8,964 nt of DNA from Candidatus Aenigmatarchaeota archaeon (lineage in GTDB: Archaea > Aenigmatarchaeota > Aenigmatarchaeia > GW2011-AR5). Below, piece by piece: positions 1-4,994 of this stretch; the stretch's first letter is position 1; every line of letters begins with the position of its first letter. Both the position numbers and the translations under genes were made by a program. Under the pieces are notes generated by a model. It saw only the letters and a program-made list of their open reading frames with translations, had not been told where the DNA came from and ran no database searches. Location of the stretch: contig JACQNW010000074.1 in assembly GCA_016202845.1 (NCBI GenBank), positions 1-8,964 on the forward strand. Reading direction: 5' to 3'.

Positions 1-30
1 AAGAAAATTTCAAAGGATTTGAGTGATTAA
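1..30 (+). CDS. 3' end of an upstream gene, probable VapB-type antitoxin (partial)
   Basis: Frame 1 reads KKISKDLSD and stops at TAA 28-30, one base before the vapC ATG at 32. Only nine codons are visible, so no family can be assigned from the sequence. The position is what suggests an antitoxin: vapB normally sits directly upstream of vapC and is nearly contiguous with it. The last codons overlap the vapC ribosome binding site (GTGAT at 23-27), which would couple translation of the two genes. It could equally be the end of an unrelated upstream gene. Confidence 0.4.
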   Translation, partial: KKISKDLSD

Positions 31-31
31 A

Positions 32-424
32 ATGGCCTGCCTTGAAACAACTTTCTTGATAGACCTGCTTAAGGGGAAGAAAGAGATAGAAACAATAAAG
101 AATGAACTTGACAAAACAGAATCTGTTTTGGCAATTGCATCGCCATCTTTGATGGAACTGTGGTCAGGGGCAAATTTTGGCAGTATACCTTCAAGAGAAA
201 AGGAAAAAATAGAAATGTTAATCAGTTCTTTGACCGTGCTGTCTTTGAACGAGAAAAGCGCAAAGGAAGCAGGAGACATAGAAGCCGATCTGATCAAAAA
301 GGGGTTGACTATAGAAACAGAGGATATCATGGTAGCAGGCATTGCACGTGCCAATGGGGAAAAAGTGGTCACGCGAGACGCGCATTATTCGCGTATTCCC
401 GGGTTAAAGGTTTTGAAATATTAA
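32..424 (+). CDS. vapC: VapC-type PIN-domain ribonuclease toxin
   Basis: A 130-residue protein of normal VapC length, predicted to be a Mg2+-dependent RNase and the toxin of a type II toxin-antitoxin pair. The N-terminus CLETTFLIDLLKG matches the PIN start, with Glu5 in place of the more usual first Asp, a variant found in many archaeal VapCs. The other acidic residues expected in the active site are visible: Glu42 in SLMELWSG, Glu97/Asp98 in ETEDIMVAG, and Asp116 in TRDAHYSRI. The ATG at 32 is preferred over the in-frame GTG at 23, because that GTG is part of the ribosome binding site GTGAT, four bases upstream of the ATG. The family call is strong; the RNA target is unknown. Confidence 0.88.
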   Translation: MACLETTFLIDLLKGKKEIETIKNELDKTESVLAIASPSLMELWSGANFGSIPSREKEKIEMLISSLTVLSLNEKSAKEAGDIEADLIKKGLTIETEDIMVAGIARANGEKVVTRDAHYSRIPGLKVLKY

Positions 425-530
425 CTTTGATTTTTAAGGCAATTTACAGAGTCATTTATAGAATATTTATAGATCATTCATTTAAATATCTTCCTTCATA
501 ATCTTTGAAAGAACTAATTGGGTGATTAAT
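425..530 (+). promoter_or_regulatory. rpl37ae promoter and leader
   Basis: This is the spacer between vapC and rpl37ae. A T-run just after the vapC stop (430-435) may end the upstream transcript. The best TATA box is TTTAAATA at 481-488, which predicts a start near 510 and a short leader carrying the GGTGAT ribosome binding site at 521-526. Upstream of the TATA box are three near-identical 9-mers: ATTTACAGA at 442-450 and ATTTATAGA at 454-462 and 465-473, spaced 12 and 11 bp apart. They may be phased regulator sites or accessory TATA-like elements. The promoter is inferred from sequence only. Confidence 0.5.
521..526 (+). promoter_or_regulatory. Ribosome binding site deciding the rpl37ae start
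   Basis: GGTGAT is complementary to the conserved archaeal 16S 3' end (AUCACCUCC). It is followed by four bases and then ATT at 531. The same GGTGAT-N4 layout occurs before GTG 941 and ATT 5571, which argues for initiation at 531 and not at the GTG embedded in the site itself. Confidence 0.5.
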
Positions 531-722
531 ATTACTTCAGTATACAAAGGCGGCGGAAAGAGGATAAGGGAAGCTCACCAGGACGCAAGAAAGCGTTCAG
601 CTGCCCGATATAAATGCCCTTCTTGTTCCAGAATGTCAATGGACAGAAAGGCGTCAGGCGTTTGGGAATGTAAAAAATGCTCTGCAGTTTTTGCCTCAGC
701 CGCATACGAGTTCCGAGGTTGA
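531..722 (+). CDS. rpl37ae: Large ribosomal subunit protein L37Ae (eL43), zinc ribbon
   Basis: A small basic ribosomal protein of the large subunit. It has a lysine/arginine-rich N-terminus (KGGGKRIREA) followed by a zinc ribbon with C29-P-S-C32 and C47-K-K-C50 flanking the GVWECKKC signature typical of L37Ae. The usual N-terminal GRFGxRYG stretch is shortened here. The start is uncertain. GTG at 522 gives 66 residues, but that GTG lies inside GGTGAT (521-526), the same Shine-Dalgarno that precedes the prefoldin gene by four bases. By that spacing the start is the ATT at 531, giving 63 residues starting M-T-S-V-Y. The gene is first in a cluster with rpoP, whose start is 5 bp after its stop. 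Confidence 0.85.
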   Translation: MTSVYKGGGKRIREAHQDARKRSAARYKCPSCSRMSMDRKASGVWECKKCSAVFASAAYEFRG

Positions 723-726
723 TATT

Positions 727-861
727 ATGGTAAATAATCATGTTTGCGCTAAATGCAGGAAAACTTTCGATATTGAAGACAAGCCAAGATGTCCTTTCTG
801 TGGATTCAGAATAGTGGCTAAAATCAGGCCTCCATTCAGGAAGCGCATCTTGGCAAGATAA
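727..861 (+). CDS. rpoP: DNA-directed RNA polymerase subunit P (Rpb12-like)
   Basis: A 44-residue zinc-binding subunit of archaeal RNA polymerase, homologous to eukaryotic Rpb12, which in known structures helps assemble the Rpb3/Rpb11-like platform. Two cysteine pairs are present, C7-x2-C10 and C22-P-F-C25. They are followed by GFRIVAKIRPPFRKRILAR, the family's signature tail of Gly-x-Arg-Ile, a basic RP pair and a terminal Ala-Arg. The loop between the pairs is a few residues shorter than in many homologues. ATG 727 follows the rpl37ae stop by 4 bp, and GAGGTTGAT at 715-723 can act as a ribosome binding site. The rpl37ae-rpoP pairing is a common archaeal arrangement. Confidence 0.93.
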   Translation: MVNNHVCAKCRKTFDIEDKPRCPFCGFRIVAKIRPPFRKRILAR

Positions 862-902
862 TGTTTGCATTTTAGTGCCATTTAGGAAAGAAGTAAGTCT
901 AG

Positions 903-923
903 AGGAAAACATAAGGTTTTCCT
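903..923 (+). other. Hairpin between rpoP and the prefoldin gene
   Basis: AGGAAAAC at 903-910 and GTTTTCCT at 916-923 form a perfect 8-bp stem with a 5-base loop, extendable by a G-U pair (902/924). It ends 7 bases before the GGTGAT ribosome binding site of the prefoldin gene. No T-run follows immediately, so it does not look like a plain terminator. An mRNA processing site or a translational control element within the operon are the likelier roles. It is seen in sequence only. Confidence 0.5.
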
Positions 924-930
924 TGACAAA

Positions 931-936
931 GGTGAT
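931..936 (+). promoter_or_regulatory. Ribosome binding site deciding the prefoldin beta start
   Basis: GGTGAT followed by TTTT and then GTG 941. It resolves the start of the prefoldin gene in favour of 941 over the in-frame GTG at 875, because the protein from 941 starts at the expected family position. It also calibrates the four-base spacing used to judge the other starts in this window. Confidence 0.7.
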
Positions 937-940
937 TTTT

Positions 941-1270
941 GTGCCCAGTCAAGAAGAATTTTTCAACCAGCTCCAATTACATAGCCAGCAGCTCCAGAAT
1001 ATAATGATGCAAAAGCAGGCTTTAACCATGAGGAGCAGGGAACTTGAAAAAGCCATCGAAGAGGCTGAAACAGCAACAGAAATATACAGAACCGTGGGGC
1101 CTATTCTTGTAAAAGTGGAAAAAAATAAAATAGAAAAAGAGCTTGATGAAGAAAAGGAAGAAATTGACATAAAATTAAAGACCCTTGAGACGCAGGAAGA
1201 CCGGATAAAGAGCAAGATAAAGGATGCACAAGAAAAGTTCCAGGGTGGAAGCTCCTCTATTGGCGGCTGA
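941..1270 (+). CDS. pfdB: Prefoldin beta subunit
   Basis: A 109-residue subunit of the archaeal prefoldin hexamer (two alpha, four beta), a chaperone that holds unfolded proteins in long coiled-coil tentacles and passes them to the thermosome. Two heptad-patterned helices are visible. The first runs from about residue 4 to 45 (QLQLHSQQLQNIMMQKQAL). The second runs from about 63 to 100 and is rich in Glu/Lys. They are joined by the beta-hairpin region TATEIYRTVGPILVKVEKNK, with the conserved YRxVGPILV. GTG 941 is chosen because of the GGTGAT site four bases upstream and the normal family length; a longer reading from GTG 875 would add 22 unlikely residues. It is the third gene of the rpl37ae-rpoP cluster. 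Many archaea carry pcc1 between rpoP and this gene, but here there is room for none. Confidence 0.9.
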   Translation: MPSQEEFFNQLQLHSQQLQNIMMQKQALTMRSRELEKAIEEAETATEIYRTVGPILVKVEKNKIEKELDEEKEEIDIKLKTLETQEDRIKSKIKDAQEKFQGGSSSIGG

Positions 1271-1463
1271 AATAATACTATTTCTGTACTATAGTAAAGC
1301 TTATATATAATCTAGAATACAAGTAATAGCTACTTTATAAACTTTATTGCCTAAATAATGGGAGAAGTCATTAGGGGTAACTATTTAGATAGTGGCAAGG
1401 TGTGTGGACGAAAGTGTGCTGACGCGTTTGCGTCTTAAAACACGGACGTCAGGTGGGATTTTT
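1271..1463 (+). promoter_or_regulatory. Promoter region and structured leader upstream of the UPF0147 gene
   Basis: This 193-bp spacer holds a 10-bp palindrome TACTATAGTA (1287-1296) and two good TATA boxes, TTATATATAA at 1301-1310 and CTTTATAAAC at 1333-1342. The second predicts a start near 1362. Downstream, the DNA becomes GC-richer and can fold into two hairpins. The first is ACTAT/ATAGT with loop TTAG (1380-1393). The second is a longer nested stem at 1407-1450. AGGTGG at 1451-1456 could be the UPF0147 ribosome binding site. A weaker TATA-like CTTAAAAC at 1434-1441 would instead give a leaderless start at 1464, so the true promoter is ambiguous. Confidence 0.5.
1407..1450 (+). ncRNA. Candidate structured RNA element (leader hairpin or small RNA)
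   Basis: Three nested perfect pairings are visible: GACG 1407-1410 with CGTC 1447-1450, GTGT 1414-1417 with ACAC 1440-1443, and GACGC 1421-1425 with GCGTC 1430-1434, capped by a GTTT loop. The internal loops are AAA/GGA and GCT/TTAAA. The element is markedly GC-richer than its surroundings, as structured RNAs in AT-rich genomes tend to be. It ends one base before AGGTGG, so it could expose or shield the UPF0147 ribosome binding site. Alternatively, with the T-run at 1459-1463, it may be the 3' part of a free-standing small RNA. No known riboswitch or guide-RNA motif (C/D box, H/ACA) was recognised. Confidence 0.35.
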
Positions 1464-1733
1464 ATGCCTGTTTTAATGCAAGAGATGCCAGAATTGAATT
1501 CTATGTTGGATGAGATAGCAGATGATAGGACAGTTCCAAGAAATATAAGGAATATGATTTTGGAAGCAAAGAATTCATTGAACGACAGAAAGTTTGAGTT
1601 TGCAGTAAGGATAAACAATGCAATTTCCATATTGGATGAAGTGTCCAATGACCCGAATATACCAGTATATGCCAGAACCCAGATCTGGAACATTGTCTCA
1701 ATGCTTGAAGTTGCAAACGAGAAGCTGAAATAA
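1464..1733 (+). CDS. UPF0147 family protein
   Basis: An 89-residue all-helical archaeal protein of the UPF0147 family, whose molecular role is not known. The family core is clear: the stretch from LDEIADDRTVPRNIR (about residues 14-28), then EAKNSLND, then ISILDEVSNDPNIPVYART and QIWNIVSMLE, which matches the usual DPNMPxHARTxIWxIxSxLE ending. ATG 1464 gives the normal family length. An in-frame GTG at 1392 would add 24 residues with no family support, encoded by the hairpin region. It is preceded by the structured leader and is probably transcribed separately from the prefoldin cluster. Confidence 0.87.
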   Translation: MPVLMQEMPELNSMLDEIADDRTVPRNIRNMILEAKNSLNDRKFEFAVRINNAISILDEVSNDPNIPVYARTQIWNIVSMLEVANEKLK

Positions 1734-1796
1734 GCCTGAACAATTGTTCTGTAAATGTTCTAAAAAGTATTTTAGTATCCAATACAATAATAGTAT

Positions 1797-1982
1797 ATGA
1801 AATACATATCCATAAACATCGATGAAATGCCATTATCTGACGCATTTAGGATGGCAGTAGAATTACAGACCAAAGAAAGCAGAAGGGATGCTGACAAAAG
1901 ACCGTTTTATGAATTCTTAGCAGCTGCGAATTTGGAATATGCTAGAAAGCTTGAAGAAAGAAAACCAGCCTTAGTCGCATAA
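1797..1982 (+). CDS. Hypothetical 61-residue protein
   Basis: Not recognised as a known family. The sequence is soluble, mostly helical in composition and highly charged. A short beta-like start (MKYISINID) is followed by a long helix-prone region with many Glu, Lys, Arg and Ala and the charged stretch KESRRDADKRPFYEF, then ANLEYARKLEERK. The reading is supported by context. A TATA-like AGTATTTTAG at 1767-1776 lies about 25 bp before ATG 1797, the leaderless arrangement seen for several genes here, and the ORF fills an otherwise empty gap. No membrane helix, cysteine or metal motif is present. A small regulatory or complex subunit is possible, but no function is claimed. Confidence 0.6.
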   Translation: MKYISINIDEMPLSDAFRMAVELQTKESRRDADKRPFYEFLAAANLEYARKLEERKPALVA

Positions 1983-2061
1983 GATGCCCCATATTAGTGT
2001 GTTTTCAGGAACCTCGAAATAAAACAATTATTGAAAAATTCTTTTTCTTTGGATTTAGTCT

Positions 2062-2097
2062 ATTTATAATTTCTCGCATATTATATAGCACGGTGAA
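2062..2097 (+). promoter_or_regulatory. sepF promoter and ribosome binding site
   Basis: The TATA-like ATTTATAAT (2062-2070) predicts transcription starting near 2091. GGTGAA at 2092-2097 then sits four bases before ATG 2102, the same spacing as the GGTGAT sites in this window. This selects 2102 over the longer in-frame reading from 1997. Confidence 0.5.
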
Positions 2098-2101
2098 CTT
2101 G

Positions 2102-2434
2102 ATGGGAATTCTTGACAAAATGAAATCTGGCGAAGAAGAATATATCAGCATAGAGCCTCAGGAAGAAGCAGTAGCATCAAGGCATGTTCTTGAGGTTGAA
2201 AGGATTGAAAACCTGGCAGACACTGAGCGCATACAAAAAAAAGTCCGCGCAGGTTCTATAATGATTGTAAAGATCAAAGAGCTCAAAAACAGGGACATGG
2301 CTGAGCTGAAGAGGGCAATAGACAGGGTAAAGAAAACTGTAACTGCATTGAACGGCGAAATAGCAGGTATAAGCGAAGACTGGCTTATCGTTACCCCAGG
2401 CCACGCCAAGATCCACAAAGAAGAAGCTAACTGA
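2102..2434 (+). CDS. sepF: Archaeal SepF-like cell division protein
   Basis: A 110-residue homologue of archaeal SepF, which anchors FtsZ to the membrane at the division site. The N-terminus MGILDKMKSG fits the short amphipathic membrane-targeting helix, and a flexible acidic linker (EEEYISIEPQEEA) follows. The C-terminal SepF domain, from about residue 38, contains AGSIMIVKIKELKNRDM, then the helix ELKRAIDRVKKTVTALNG and the strand-turn EIAGISEDWLIVTPGHAKI, matching the core that dimerises and binds the FtsZ tail. An upstream in-frame start at 1997 adds an unrelated hydrophobic segment and is rejected in favour of ATG 2102 with its GGTGAA site. No ftsZ is visible in this window. Confidence 0.88.
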   Translation: MGILDKMKSGEEEYISIEPQEEAVASRHVLEVERIENLADTERIQKKVRAGSIMIVKIKELKNRDMAELKRAIDRVKKTVTALNGEIAGISEDWLIVTPGHAKIHKEEAN

Positions 2435-2452
2435 TTAAAAGTCTCTTTTTTA
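2433..2452 (+). promoter_or_regulatory. Probable sepF terminator overlapping the ybaK promoter
   Basis: GATTAAAAG (2433-2441) lies about 25 bp before ATG 2462 and fits a TATA box for a leaderless transcript. The following T-rich run at 2445-2451 can serve as an archaeal T-tract terminator for sepF. The two functions overlap in the short gap after the sepF stop. Confidence 0.3.
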
Positions 2453-2461
2453 GTTATTACA

Positions 2462-2929
2462 ATGGATTTTGAAGATTACGAATACAAGCTCAAAAATTAT
2501 ATCTCTGAAAACAATATAACAGCCGAGCACATTCATTTTCAAAACTCAGTGCATACAGTAGAAGAGGCAGCAAAAGAAGCGAATGCCAGCGCAGACGATT
2601 TTGTAAAATCTGTCTGCATTATAAGCCAGGAAAAAACTATCATAGCAATAATTCTTGGTTCTGACAGGGCAGACATGTCAAAAATTTCAAATCTTCTCGG
2701 AATCAAAAAGCCGTACGTTGCTTCACCGCAGGAAGCTCTTGAAAGAACAGGTTATCCTGTCGGCGGCACGCCGCCTTTTGGCTATGCTGCAATATTCCTC
2801 ATGGATGAAAAAGTCCCGGATAAAAAATTTGTTTACGCAGGCGGAGGCAGTCCTCAGGCGTTGATAAAAATAAGTCCAAAGGAAATTCTCAGAATTAATA
2901 AAGCGCAAATTTGCGACATCAGGAAATAA
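2462..2929 (+). CDS. YbaK/ProX-family aminoacyl-tRNA deacylase
   Basis: A 155-residue single-domain protein of the YbaK/EbsC/ProX superfamily, which hydrolyses misacylated tRNA in trans, typically Cys-tRNAPro or Ala-tRNAPro. Visible features are Lys49 in DFVKSVCI, at the position of the lysine important for catalysis in characterised YbaK, and the glycine-rich substrate loop TGYPVGGTPPFGY (about 96-108). The late segment YAGGGSPQALIKISPKEILRI matches the family's final strand and helix. The gene starts at ATG 2462 without a Shine-Dalgarno and is probably leaderless. Its last 11 bp overlap the convergent cca gene. Which tRNA it edits (YbaK, ProX or another subgroup) cannot be told from sequence alone. 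Confidence 0.87.
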   Translation: MDFEDYEYKLKNYISENNITAEHIHFQNSVHTVEEAAKEANASADDFVKSVCIISQEKTIIAIILGSDRADMSKISNLLGIKKPYVASPQEALERTGYPVGGTPPFGYAAIFLMDEKVPDKKFVYAGGGSPQALIKISPKEILRINKAQICDIRK

Positions 2930-4277
2930 GCTTGTCCCTGAGCACGGCGGAAAACCCCTTGTTTTTCAGGGCAAACTTCCAGAAGCTTTTCCCCTGTAGA
3001 ACTTTCGCCTTCTTTGCCTCCTCGATCAAATGTTTTGGCACGCCTGATTCCTGCGTGGTTTGGCTGAAAAAATCAGCCAGCAGATCATTTGGCGTCTTGT
3101 ATTTCCTTTGAACTTCGGCATGCCAGTTTAATCCAGCCACCCTTGCGTTCTTGTATTTGTTCCTGAATTCCTCGGAATTTTTGTGCGCAAAGACAGGCGG
3201 ACCTTCCATTTTCTTGATGTTCGGAAGCGACCATGTCTCCATTTCCAAGACTATGGCAATATTTTTGTCATCAGCATAATCAAAAACATTAAGGGGCAAG
3301 AATTCATTGTATCGCATCAGTCCCTCCAGCCTGTCAGACAGTCTGTGCATTTGAGGATAAACAATGTCATCAATAATGTCAGGCCTTTTGAAAACAATGC
3401 CATAAAATTCTGTTCCTCTTTTTCCGATTTGCTTTAAATCAGAAGAATTGAGAGGAATTGTCTTTTGTCTAATAAAATATTTTTCAGAAGGTTTTTTGAG
3501 AAAAGACCTGGCAGCTTCTGATAATTTTATAAAATTCTCTCCTGACACGACAGCGGCAGCATTTCTCTCATGATCCACAGGGTCTATTACAATCATTGGC
3601 TGGTCCTTGAATTTCCTAGCGTCTATAGTTTTGCCTGTGAGATTGACCACAAAACCCGCCTTTATTTCTGAGAGTGCGTTGAGTACAGCTTCAAAAGAGC
3701 CGTATTTTATTACCAGTAGCTCGCATATGTAGCCGGAAATTCCGAGATTTTTTGCATCGCTCCCATATACCCCAACACCTTTGCAAAATTGCTTTAGAAG
3801 CCTGACATCATCTTCTTTTCCAGCAATTTTAGACTTGACAAATTCCAGATGAAGCGGGCTGCGGTCAACAGCAGACTGTATATGCTCGCCCATCTTCATT
3901 TCATAGCATGGCACAACATCAACAATAAAATTGTTCACGAAGAACCGGATATAAGGATGTTCTGCGTATTTCATCTGTATCCGGCCTTTTACAGAATTTG
4001 CAAGCTTTTTTCCAAGCTCCAATCCTTTTTTCTCAAGATCTTCTCTTTTTACATATCTTGGAAAAATTATGAAAAGGTCTATGTCATGGTCTCCGCTCAG
4101 CCATGTTCCTTTCCCAACAGAGCCTACGCAAACAGAAGGCATGCCTGAAAATTCTTTTGCCTTTTGGAATAGCTTTGAAAGAAATTGCTCAACCTTTATT
4201 TTTCCTTTATCAGAAGGCTTTATTTTTTTTAAAACATTAGAGTAGATTGACGCTTGCGTCTTTTCTCGGTAATCCAT
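2919..4277 (-). CDS. cca: Class I (archaeal) CCA-adding tRNA nucleotidyltransferase
   Basis: A 452-residue enzyme that adds or repairs the 3'-terminal CCA of tRNAs without a nucleic acid template. The nucleotidyltransferase signature GSVGKGTWL is at residues 52-60. The catalytic aspartates are Asp65 and Asp67 (DIDLF) and the third is Asp120 in FIVDVVPCY. LLKQFCKG, and further on GISGYICELLVIKYG, belong to the central domain, and DPVDHERNAAAVV is the conserved segment of the archaeal family. The length is normal. ATG 4277 is preferred over the upstream TTG 4298, because the plus-strand sequence ATATTAAAAT (4298-4307) is a minus-strand TATA box about 26 bp upstream, predicting a leaderless start. 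The gene converges with ybaK and overlaps its end. Confidence 0.95.
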   Translation of the reverse strand: MDYREKTQASIYSNVLKKIKPSDKGKIKVEQFLSKLFQKAKEFSGMPSVCVGSVGKGTWLSGDHDIDLFIIFPRYVKREDLEKKGLELGKKLANSVKGRIQMKYAEHPYIRFFVNNFIVDVVPCYEMKMGEHIQSAVDRSPLHLEFVKSKIAGKEDDVRLLKQFCKGVGVYGSDAKNLGISGYICELLVIKYGSFEAVLNALSEIKAGFVVNLTGKTIDARKFKDQPMIVIDPVDHERNAAAVVSGENFIKLSEAARSFLKKPSEKYFIRQKTIPLNSSDLKQIGKRGTEFYGIVFKRPDIIDDIVYPQMHRLSDRLEGLMRYNEFLPLNVFDYADDKNIAIVLEMETWSLPNIKKMEGPPVFAHKNSEEFRNKYKNARVAGLNWHAEVQRKYKTPNDLLADFFSQTTQESGVPKHLIEEAKKAKVLQGKSFWKFALKNKGFSAVLRDKLIS

Positions 4278-4297
4278 GATCTTAATTGGCAACCCCA

Positions 4298-4307
4298 ATA
4301 TTAAAAT
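4298..4307 (-). promoter_or_regulatory. cca TATA box
   Basis: On the minus strand this reads ATTTTAATAT, centred about 26 bp before ATG 4277. It implies a leaderless cca transcript and its own promoter, separate from the upstream regulator-membrane protein pair that ends at 4315. Confidence 0.45.
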
Positions 4308-4314
4308 GTGAAAG

Positions 4315-4590
4315 CTAATCCCAACTTACCCATAACAATATTGCAAAGCTTACAAGCTTCAAGCCTTCTAAAAGTTTGGCAGCAGTCTCAGCCTGAAGTG
4401 ATGAGTACATAACCATGGACATGTCATAGTACAATCCCATAAAACTTTGCAGCAAAAACAATGAAACAAACACTATCAAGCCTGCGGTATATTTCGATTT
4501 TATTTTCACGTAATTCTGGCCATATACATACAAAAGACCTATTGCAAGCAAAATGTTCAATATATGCAATGATGCAGTTATGAAATCCAT
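4315..4590 (-). CDS. Small membrane protein, three helices (DUF7521-like)
   Basis: A 91-residue protein with three predicted membrane helices at about residues 8-24, 36-55 and 73-90. The first two are linked by a short basic loop (QNYVKIKSKY), suggesting that this loop is cytosolic. It sits directly downstream of a winged-helix regulator, 9 bp apart on the same strand. Such wHTH plus small three-helix protein pairs (DUF7521-type) occur widely in archaea, but their function is not established. It could act as a membrane sensor or anchor for the regulator. The family name is from general resemblance in composition, helix layout and context, not from a search. Confidence 0.6.
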   Translation of the reverse strand: MDFITASLHILNILLAIGLLYVYGQNYVKIKSKYTAGLIVFVSLFLLQSFMGLYYDMSMVMYSSLQAETAAKLLEGLKLVSFAILLWVSWD

Positions 4591-4599
4591 AGTAATTAA

Positions 4600-4917
4600 C
4601 TACCATATACCTTTATTTACTTTTTCCATATTCTCTAAGTCTTTAAGAATGTCAATGTTAGCTTCAAGAAGCGTTGATAATTTATATTCATTGTCATATG
4701 TTTTCTTTGATGACATAATAAGCGATGCTTTTTCTAGAAGGCGCATATGGTGTTGTACACTCTTGTAATCCATCGAAAGCATTCTTGAAAGCTCGTTTGT
4801 GTTGTGAGGTCGGTCTTTTATCAAAAGCAATATGCGCAAACGCACAAGCCCGCCTCGCGTACCCGCTATATTTAGCATCAGGGTTCTTTTAAGAATATTT
4901 TTTGTTGGAATGAGCAC
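4600..4917 (-). CDS. Winged helix-turn-helix (ArsR-like) transcriptional regulator
   Basis: A 105-residue DNA-binding protein. The core starts at LNIAGTRGGLVRLRIL (15-30), the usual opening of this archaeal winged-helix group. The helix-turn-helix is NTNELSRMLSMDYKSVQHHMRLLEK (39-63) and the wing region LIMSSKKTYDNEYKLS follows. The C-terminal helix, about 84-100, could mediate dimerisation. There are no cysteine pairs typical of metal or redox sensors, so the signal is unknown. GTG 4917 is chosen because a TATA box lies about 25 bp upstream (4938-4946, minus strand), giving a leaderless start. A perfect inverted repeat surrounds that TATA box, so autorepression is likely. It is divergent from the thiol-redox operon. 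Confidence 0.83.
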   Translation of the reverse strand: MLIPTKNILKRTLMLNIAGTRGGLVRLRILLLIKDRPHNTNELSRMLSMDYKSVQHHMRLLEKASLIMSSKKTYDNEYKLSTLLEANIDILKDLENMEKVNKGIW

Positions 4918-4930
4918 AATAGCAATTTAG

Positions 4931-4950
4931 GAGCTTTGTTTAAAAAGCTC
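4931..4950. promoter_or_regulatory. Candidate operator: 7-bp inverted repeat around the regulator's TATA box
   Basis: GAGCTTT (4931-4937) and AAAGCTC (4944-4950) are perfect inverted repeats separated by six bases. The spacer and the adjoining A-run form the minus-strand TATA box (TTTTTAAAC) of the winged-helix gene. A dimer bound here would occlude TBP/TFB, a classical archaeal autorepression layout. The site is about 45-60 bp upstream of the thioredoxin start, so it could also influence that promoter. Confidence 0.6.
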
Positions 4951-4955
4951 AATTT

Positions 4956-4994
4956 GGGAAAATCTATATATAGTGTTTTTGATGCTATTAACTT
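4956..4994 (+). promoter_or_regulatory. Promoter of the thiol-redox operon
   Basis: The purine-rich BRE-like GGGAAAAT (4956-4963) abuts a strong TATA box CTATATATAG (4964-4973). Its centre is about 26 bp before ATG 4995, so transcription should start at or next to the start codon and the mRNA should be leaderless. No Shine-Dalgarno precedes 4995, which agrees with this. Confidence 0.65.

Noticed and set aside
875..940. Upstream in-frame extension of the prefoldin gene from GTG 875
   Set aside because: The added 22 residues have no family support, cover the hairpin, and GGTGAT-N4-GTG at 941 gives the normal N-terminus. A weak likeness between its start (PFRKE) and the RpoP tail (PFRKR) looks coincidental.
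1358..1438. A 26-codon ORF (MGEVIRG..., with CGRKC) inside the UPF0147 leader
   Set aside because: It has no ribosome binding site or leaderless-distance promoter and overlaps the hairpin DNA. It is short enough to be chance, although a leader peptide cannot be excluded.
1392..1463. N-terminal extension of the UPF0147 protein from GTG 1392
   Set aside because: It is encoded by the structured leader segment and lies outside the family's normal length; ATG 1464 is well placed.
1997..2101. Longer SepF reading from 1997 with a hydrophobic segment
   Set aside because: The segment is translated promoter DNA (TATA-rich). ATG 2102 has GGTGAA four bases upstream and yields the classic MGILDK start.
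3849..4148. Plus-strand ORF of 99 codons inside cca
   Set aside because: It lies wholly within the conserved catalytic domain of cca and shows no domain of its own.
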